A stretch of 15,071 bases of DNA from an uncultured bacterium (GTDB lineage Bacteria > Bdellovibrionota_C > UBA2361 > SZUA-149 > CALKYB01), in assembly GCA_938022485.1 (NCBI GenBank), contig CALIEE010000251.1:1-15071 (forward strand), written 5' to 3'. A model generated the notes under the pieces. That model did no database searches and was not told where the DNA came from. It was given only the letters and a program-made list of their open reading frames with translations. Position numbers and translations under genes: made by a program. This document shows positions 14,590 through 15,071 of this stretch, one piece after another; the stretch's first letter is position 1, and every line of letters begins with the position of its first letter.

Positions 14590-14885
14590 ATGCCTGACCG
14601 AAACCTCGAATTCTTGACACTGGTGGCTATAGCCTCCGCTGTTGTGACAGGAGGAGTTGCGCTGTATGGCTTAACTCTAGAGACAAAAAAGCTCTGGATG
14701 CAATTCAACTGAGTTCAATTACGCTAGCAATTCAGATAGTTTTTGGACTCTTCTGGCAACTAACTATCCAAATGGACCAGGAATCCAGAGAAGCCTTAAC
14801 ATGGGCCGAAAAACATGGTGTTTTGGTGCTAGCGGCAATCACCTCAAGTTTAAAAGCCATCCTAAGCTTGAAGATGATAGCTTGA
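14590..14885 (+). CDS. Small three-helix membrane protein, split by a -1 frame change at an A AAA AAG heptamer
   Basis: The first part runs from the ATG at 14590 (AGGA seven bases upstream) and alone gives 40 residues ending at TGA 14710-14712. It has one membrane helix (about 9-28) and reads GLTLETKK up to the A-run. The -1 frame from 14691 continues ALDAIQLSSITLAIQIV and stays open to TGA at 14883-14885. The joined product is 98 residues with hydrophobic helices at about 9-28, 39-60 and 76-97. The 3' part has no good start codon of its own near its beginning. The phase is ACA AAA AAG, so the slippery heptamer is exactly A AAA AAG (14685-14691), as in E. coli dnaX. It may be programmed frameshifting, a recent indel, or a base-calling error in the six-A run. 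No family recognised. Confidence 0.55.
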
Positions 14886-14973
14886 AGACAATCTAGAAAC
14901 ACTGGAGGGCAACGAAGGTAAAAAAAGTGATACGACTGAGTATCCCCCTCCTTAAAAAAAACATAGTCAAAAA

Positions 14974-14986
14974 ATAGCCTTGCTAT
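14974..14986 (-). terminator. Weak terminator-like hairpin reading leftward from the right edge
   Basis: ATAGC and GCTAT pair across a three-base loop, and on the minus strand a run of T residues follows directly. The stem is short and AT-rich, so it is a weak candidate. It would serve a minus-strand gene ending near the right border. The remaining sequence from 14886 to 15071 shows no gene I can support. Confidence 0.2.
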
Positions 14987-15071
14987 TGATGGACTTAGTC
15001 CTGCCCTGATAAAACCTCTAAAATTTAGCAACTCAACCCTTTTTATTCTTTCGCTCCTGCTTAGCACTGAG

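Noticed and set aside
14889..14953. GGAGGG and CCCTCC pairing near the right edge
   Set aside because: The arms are only six bases with a loop of more than 30 bases and the expected T-run is absent on the plus strand.
14732..15067. A 111-codon open frame on the minus strand with a GTG start
   Set aside because: It lies antisense to the second half of the small membrane gene, has no recognisable domain, and no ribosome site at its start. The plus-strand membrane-helix reading is more coherent.

Overview
This is a gene-dense bacterial chromosomal window of moderate G+C (low 40s percent by eye). It holds twelve clear protein genes plus one short frameshifted gene that ordinary ORF calling splits. 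No rRNA, tRNA, CRISPR array, insertion sequence, integrase or phage gene is visible. YggX, an E. coli-type SerA of 409 residues, and an OlsF-like fused acyltransferase suggest a Gram-negative proteobacterium in the broad sense, gammaproteobacterial or a neighbouring lineage such as Bdellovibrionota. The sequence alone does not settle this. Several genes have weak or no Shine-Dalgarno sequence and three use non-ATG starts, so start positions deserve care.

Layout. (1) 67-2403, minus strand: a GT4 glycosyltransferase, then a highly acidic protein with an N-terminal export signal and a C-terminal membrane helix. (2) 2556-5502, plus strand: a patatin-like phospholipase whose last 50 bases overlap a fused PlsC-type/GNAT acyltransferase resembling the ornithine-lipid synthase OlsF. 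This reads as a membrane-lipid remodelling pair. (3) 5513-6121, minus strand: an unrecognised secreted protein with eight cysteines. (4) 6185-8605, plus strand: a VOC-family protein, serC, and a HAD-family phosphatase. (5) 8617-9846, minus strand: serA. SerA and SerC catalyse steps 1 and 2 of serine synthesis, and the HAD gene between them is a candidate, unproven, for the third step. (6) 10063-13352, minus strand: yggX, a large membrane M48 metallopeptidase with a C-terminal helical extension, and a stand-alone ATP-grasp protein matching the glutathione synthetase half of GshF. Gaps of 14 and 6 bases make this a likely operon with a redox and envelope stress theme. (7) 13462-14379, plus strand: an arginase. 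(8) 14467-14885: a possible promoter, a terminator-like hairpin, a second hairpin, then a small membrane protein whose two halves lie in different frames, joined at an A AAA AAG heptamer in the phase required for -1 frameshifting.

How the parts may work together (inference). Arginase produces ornithine, the head group for an OlsF-type enzyme, and the patatin could release or recycle acyl chains. SerA and SerC feed serine, hence cysteine and glycine, to the thiol pathway suggested by the GshF-like ATP-grasp protein and YggX.
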